This document shows positions 5,444 through 8,764 of a stretch of DNA of 8,764 bases, piece by piece (the stretch's first letter is position 1; each line of letters opens with the position of its first letter). The translations under genes and the position numbers were made by a program. Source of the stretch: UBA6821 sp044236545. GTDB lineage: Bacteria > Verrucomicrobiota > Verrucomicrobiia > Chthoniobacterales > UBA6821. Under the pieces are notes generated by a model. It was not told the DNA's origin. It made no database searches and worked only from the letters and a program-made list of their open reading frames with translations. The DNA lies in contig JBIIGI010000090.1 in assembly GCA_044236545.1 (NCBI GenBank), positions 1 to 8,764 of the forward strand, given 5' to 3'.

Positions 5444-6649
5444 ATGGAATCCATGATCAATGAACCGCGTTTCGGTGCGGAGTTTCTTCCTTCCGCGCCC
5501 GGATATTGGTCCGATACGCCGACCGACCTGTGGAATGACTGGAAGTGGCAGCTTAAGAACAGGGTCACGACCCTTGAGGGACTGGAGAAGCACCTGAAGC
5601 TGACACCCGAGGAGCGTGCCGGCGTCATCCTCTCCGGCAACAAGCTCTCCCTGGCCGTCACGCCCCACTACTTCAACCTCATCGAGCGGGAGAATCCCGA
5701 CTGTCCGATCCGTCGCCAGATCATTCCCCATGTGGGCGAGGGAACCGTCTCGCCTGCCGAGATGGCCGATCCCTGCGGCGAGGACAGCCACATGCCGGTG
5801 CCGGGGCTTGTCCACCGCTACCCCGACCGGGTGCTGTTTCTGGTCACCGACCGCTGCGCCTCCTACTGCCGCTACTGCACCCGCTCCCGCGTGGTGAGCG
5901 GGGCCGGTGAGCAGGAACTCCACACCGATTTCGACGAGGCGATTGCCTATCTGGAGAAGCACACGGAAGTGCGTGATGTCCTTCTCTCGGGGGGCGACCC
6001 ACTGCTTTTCTCCGACGAGAAGCTCGACGCGTTGCTCGGCCGCCTGCGGGCGATCCCTCACATCGAGTTCGTCCGGATCGGCACGCGCGTCCCGATCTTC
6101 CTTCCGCAGCGGATCACGCCGCAGCTCTGCGCGATCCTGAAGAAGCATCACCCCCTCTGGATGAGCATCCACTCCAATCATCCGCGCGAACTCACGACCG
6201 AAGTGCGCGATGCTCTGGCAATGCTGGCCGATCACGGCGTCCCGCTCGGCAACCAAAGCGTGCTGCTGGCCGGGGTGAACGACTCCCTTCCCGTGATGAA
6301 GTCGCTCGTCCAGAAGCTGCTCCGCTGCCGCGTCCGCCCCTACTACCTCTACCAGTGCGACCTGATCCAGGGATCCGCCCACCTCCGGGCCCCCGTGGCC
6401 AAGGGGATCGAGATCATCGAGGGACTTCGCGGCCACACCACCGGATATGCGGTTCCTCAGTTCGTGATCGATGCGCCGGGCGGCGGCGGGAAGGTGCCGG
6501 TGAATCCCGGTTACGTTTTCTTCCATGACCGGGAGAAGGTGGTCTTCCGCAACTTCGAGGGGAAGGTCTTCGAGTATCCCGAGGTGCCACGGGAGGGAAT
6601 CGCCGAGGGAGCGCCGGCTCCGCTTCACGAGGAGGCGTTCGCGTTCTGA
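5444..6649 (+). CDS. kamA: Lysine 2,3-aminomutase (radical SAM, PLP-dependent)
   Basis: KamA converts L-lysine to L-beta-lysine using a [4Fe-4S] cluster, SAM and PLP. The 401-residue protein has the radical-SAM motif CASYCRYC (Cys138, 142, 145), the SGGDPL block, and PGGGGK with Lys350 as the PLP lysine. Asp306 (in YQCD) and Asp343 (in DAPGGGGK) are spaced 37 residues apart, exactly as the two Asp residues that hold the lysine side chain in the clostridial enzyme; glutamate mutases change these. So lysine is the likely substrate. Beta-lysine can feed the osmolyte N-acetyl-beta-lysine, lysine fermentation or EF-P modification. No ablB, fermentation or epmA gene is adjacent, so the use is open. 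The length is nearer KamA than the shorter EpmB. The start is uncertain: ATG 5444, ATG 5453 or GTG 5324 are in frame; 5444 fits the family N-terminus best. The downstream methyltransferase begins 2 nt after the stop. Confidence 0.9.
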   Translation: MESMINEPRFGAEFLPSAPGYWSDTPTDLWNDWKWQLKNRVTTLEGLEKHLKLTPEERAGVILSGNKLSLAVTPHYFNLIERENPDCPIRRQIIPHVGEGTVSPAEMADPCGEDSHMPVPGLVHRYPDRVLFLVTDRCASYCRYCTRSRVVSGAGEQELHTDFDEAIAYLEKHTEVRDVLLSGGDPLLFSDEKLDALLGRLRAIPHIEFVRIGTRVPIFLPQRITPQLCAILKKHHPLWMSIHSNHPRELTTEVRDALAMLADHGVPLGNQSVLLAGVNDSLPVMKSLVQKLLRCRVRPYYLYQCDLIQGSAHLRAPVAKGIEIIEGLRGHTTGYAVPQFVIDAPGGGGKVPVNPGYVFFHDREKVVFRNFEGKVFEYPEVPREGIAEGAPAPLHEEAFAF

Positions 6650-6651
6650 CC

Positions 6652-7821
6652 ATGGGAGGACTTGTCGTGCGCCCCAGGGCGCGGATTCTACACGGGCATG
6701 ACTGGGTCTACGGGACCGAGGTGCTCAAGGCCTTCGGCAATCCGCAGGACGGCGATGTCGTCTCGATCAAGGATGGACGCGACCGGATGCTCGGGAGCGC
6801 CGTCTACAATTCCAAGTCACAGATCGTCGCGCGCCGCTTCTCGCGCCGCCGTCAGGATCTCGACGCAGAGTTCTTCACCCGGAGGCTGCAGCGGGCGCAG
6901 GAGTTCCGCGATGCTCTCGGCATCGATCCCATGGTGAGGCGTGTTCTCTGGAGTGAGAGTGACGGGGTGCCGGGAGTCATCGTCGACCGCTTCGGGAGCG
7001 TCGCCACCCTGCAGACGCTGACCATGGCGATGGACCTCCGCCGCGATCTGATCGCCGCCGCGGTGAAGGAAGTCCTCGGGGTGGAGAGCGTCGTCGAGAG
7101 GAACGACTCCTCCTCGCGCAAGGCCGAGGGACTGGAGGTTCGGACCGGCGTGATGCTGGGCCCCGAACCGGGTGCCTTCGAGATCACGGTGGCCGGGATG
7201 AAGTTCCATCTCGATCCGATCCACGGCCAGAAGACCGGATTCTACCTCGATCAGACCGCCAGCTACCGTCAGGTGGCGGCATGGGCCAAAGGACGTCGTG
7301 TGCTCGACTGTTTCTCCAATCAGGGGGCCTTCGCCATCGCCTGCGCGCAGGAGGATGCGGCCGAGGTCACCGCCGTGGAGTCAGGGAAGGAGAATCTTCC
7401 CCGGATCGAGGCCAATGCCCGCCTCAATAACGTCGCCGTGAAGGTGGTCGGAGCAGATGTCTTCGAGTTGCTCTCCCATGCCGCACGCCGCGAGGAGGAA
7501 TACGACCTGATCATCCTCGATCCCCCCCCCTTCACCCGGACACGCAAGGGAATCGCCGACGCGCTGCGCGGCTACCGGGAACTGCACCTCAAGGCGGCCC
7601 AGTTGCTCTCCAAGGATGGACTGCTCGCCACCTTCTCCTGTTCCCACCATGTTTCGGCCGAGGAGTTCGGCGGGAGTGTTGCCGAGGCCTTCGGTGATGC
7701 ACGCAGGACAGCCCGGCAGTTGCAGACCTACGGACAGAGTCCGGATCATCCGATCCTCGTCGGCTTCCCCGAGACAGAATACCTGAAGGGGTTCCTCTAC
7801 GGGATGACGGCGTCGTTTTAG
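6652..7821 (+). CDS. RlmI-like class I SAM-dependent rRNA (cytosine-C5) methyltransferase
   Basis: This encodes 389 residues with the RlmI/YccW layout. There is an N-terminal PUA domain (about 1-75, with LHGHDWVYGTEV and GDVVSIKDG), a middle domain containing GVPGVIVDRFG, and a C-terminal Rossmann methyltransferase. SAM motif I is DCFSNQGAFA (from 219), the catalytic motif IV is DPPPF (290-294; often DPPKF or DPPAF), and the C-terminal motif SCSHH carries Cys330, the likely nucleophile. E. coli RlmI makes m5C1962 in 23S rRNA; that target is probable but not proven here. The ATG at 6652 lies 2 nt after the kamA stop, so translation is probably coupled. GGAGG at 6631-6635 is 16 nt away, rather far for a Shine-Dalgarno. 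The DPPPF codons contain a run of nine C (7522-7530). No clear terminator follows. Confidence 0.88.
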   Translation: MGGLVVRPRARILHGHDWVYGTEVLKAFGNPQDGDVVSIKDGRDRMLGSAVYNSKSQIVARRFSRRRQDLDAEFFTRRLQRAQEFRDALGIDPMVRRVLWSESDGVPGVIVDRFGSVATLQTLTMAMDLRRDLIAAAVKEVLGVESVVERNDSSSRKAEGLEVRTGVMLGPEPGAFEITVAGMKFHLDPIHGQKTGFYLDQTASYRQVAAWAKGRRVLDCFSNQGAFAIACAQEDAAEVTAVESGKENLPRIEANARLNNVAVKVVGADVFELLSHAARREEEYDLIILDPPPFTRTRKGIADALRGYRELHLKAAQLLSKDGLLATFSCSHHVSAEEFGGSVAEAFGDARRTARQLQTYGQSPDHPILVGFPETEYLKGFLYGMTASF

Positions 7822-7996
7822 GGGCCGTCATTCCTAGAAATATCTCCCTCGTCTCTGCGCTTTGCGGGACATTTAGTGAGTCGAACCGGCGGGGTCAGAG
7901 CTTGAAATGGGGTGATCTGTTTACCCCGGCCTGCGCGAATCAGTGTTGTCCATAGTGGCGATTTGATCCGTGGCGAGGAATCCCAGAGTGCTGTCC
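7822..7996. other. Non-coding spacer with a possible degenerate dispersed repeat
   Basis: No credible gene is seen between the methyltransferase stop and the palindromic terminator. On the minus strand, the part near 7825-7875 would read CPAKRRDEGDISRND. This resembles the conceptual translations of widespread intergenic repeats (RRDEGDIS...RND type) that are often mis-annotated as small proteins. The adjacent part (about 7925-7980) is unstructured spacer. Repeat identity is inferred from pattern memory and only weakly supported. Confidence 0.35.
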
Positions 7997-8034
7997 AAAA
8001 ATAAGGGGCGCCGCAGTATACTGCGGCGCCCCTT
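7997..8034 (-). terminator. Rho-independent terminator formed by a perfect 32-bp palindrome
   Basis: Bases 8003-8018 are the exact reverse complement of 8019-8034, with a core GGGGCGCCGCAG. On the minus strand the hairpin is followed by TTATTTTT (7997-8004, overlapping the stem base). It lies about 31 bp past the stop of the PEP-CTERM gene and so is that gene's terminator. The palindrome has no unpaired loop bases beyond the central TA region. Confidence 0.85.
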
Positions 8035-8065
8035 GCCAAGGTGAATGCTCTACGTTCTTATATAC

Positions 8066-8764
8066 CTAAGCCTTAACGCGGCGGCGGATCACGAGCAGGG
8101 TCGCGATGCCACCGAGAATCAGCGCATAGGTCGAGGGCTCGGGAACAACAGCGACGCCTTCCAATGAAAAAGCACTCAGGTTTCCACCGATCGTGCTCTG
8201 AGTTCCAAAGCCGACAGTTGTAATCGTAGGGACTGACGTGAACGTTTGGTCCTTCCAACTGACGTAAAAGTCATTCACGTAGAATTTGCTCATCCAATTG
8301 GTACCCGTCGTATCCAAAACGATTTTGAATGCCAATGGTCCAGATGTTGTGCCTTCGTGGCTGTTATTGATTAACCAGTGCCCACTCTGATCTACGCCCA
8401 TCATTGAAGCCTTGGTGGAATATACGGTTGTCGAATCCCCACCGGAGGAATTGAAGAAGCCCGTGTAGAGCTGGTCATAATCAGGGCCTGTGGTGGCTTC
8501 GAGGGTCGCTTGGAGAGTATACACGTAACCGGACGAGGGGGTAAAAGGTAACGTGAGGGAGCTGAACCAAACACCTGGAACGGATCCATCCTGTTTAAAC
8601 CGTCCAGTTTGATCAGACCAAAAACCATCACCTACTTCCACCTTAGTTCCGGTCAGGGGAACCCGAGAATCACCAGTAAAATCCTGCTGATATATAAGGG
8701 TTGCATGTGCCGTGGCAGAGATAGCGAGGGCTGAGAGGGCGATCAGGAGGGTGGATACGATGGA
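8066..8764 (-). CDS. PEP-CTERM sorting-domain exported protein (N-terminus cut by the window edge)
   Basis: The frame is open from the window edge to a TAG at 8066-8068, giving 232 visible residues; the start codon lies just outside. The first visible residues form a signal peptide core (STLLIALSALAISATAHA), with cleavage likely after AHA. The C-terminus is a classic PEP-CTERM tripartite signal: VPEPSTYALILGG, a hydrophobic helix through LLVI, then RRRVKA. Such proteins are exported, processed and anchored or released by an exosortase. The middle (about 190 residues) is beta-rich, with many Gly, Thr, Ser and aromatic residues, and could be a concanavalin-like sandwich; no catalytic motif is seen. 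An internal GTG at 8641 is not a real start because it would remove the signal peptide. Composition is less GC-rich than the housekeeping genes nearby. No exosortase or EPS gene is in the window. Confidence 0.88.
   Translation of the reverse strand, partial: SIVSTLLIALSALAISATAHATLIYQQDFTGDSRVPLTGTKVEVGDGFWSDQTGRFKQDGSVPGVWFSSLTLPFTPSSGYVYTLQATLEATTGPDYDQLYTGFFNSSGGDSTTVYSTKASMMGVDQSGHWLINNSHEGTTSGPLAFKIVLDTTGTNWMSKFYVNDFYVSWKDQTFTSVPTITTVGFGTQSTIGGNLSAFSLEGVAVVPEPSTYALILGGIATLLVIRRRVKA

Noticed and set aside
7818..8039. Minus-strand 73-residue ORF
   Set aside because: It begins inside the perfect palindrome terminator, runs through repeat-like spacer and has no recognisable domain.
1..8764. 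CRISPR array, prophage or defence island
   Set aside because: No spaced direct repeats and no cas, phage or toxin-antitoxin-type genes are visible; the heptads are contiguous and lack spacers.

Overview
The window looks like chromosomal DNA from a GC-rich Gram-negative bacterium, most plausibly of the Verrucomicrobia/Planctomycetes (PVC) group. This is an inference from three things: a PEP-CTERM exported protein, a bacterial deoxyhypusine-synthase-like protein, and start codons that almost all lack a Shine-Dalgarno sequence. No rRNA or other phylogenetic marker is present to settle it.

Layout. Bases 1-~129 hold the last 31 codons of an IS256-type transposase and a probable IS end. A plus-strand, divergent patatin-like phospholipase follows (188-1045). 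From 5280 down to 1151 there is a run of five minus-strand genes: a lipoprotein L,D-transpeptidase with its own terminator, aroB, a secreted class A-type PAP2 acid phosphatase, a 46-residue entericidin-type lipoprotein ending at a strong terminator, and a deoxyhypusine-synthase-like enzyme. On the plus strand, kamA (lysine 2,3-aminomutase) and an RlmI-like rRNA methyltransferase form a 2-nt-spaced pair (5444-7821), divergent from the L,D-transpeptidase. A spacer with a degenerate repeat and a perfect 32-bp palindrome (terminator) follows. The window ends inside a minus-strand PEP-CTERM protein whose signal peptide runs up to the edge.

The genes do not form one pathway. Most are housekeeping (aromatic amino acids, rRNA modification) or envelope functions (L,D-transpeptidase, phosphatase, entericidin, PEP-CTERM). 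The deoxyhypusine-synthase-like enzyme and KamA both act in polyamine or lysine-derived amine chemistry, but they are in separate transcription units.

The most unusual signals are non-coding. Two unrelated minus-strand genes (the DHS-like gene and aroB) each carry an array of degenerate 7-bp units (CTTCAGC/CTTCATC type). Each array runs from just after a possible -10 box to exactly 2 nt before the ATG, where a Shine-Dalgarno would normally be. Upstream of the DHS-like array there is also a compact multi-hairpin element (2247-2312).
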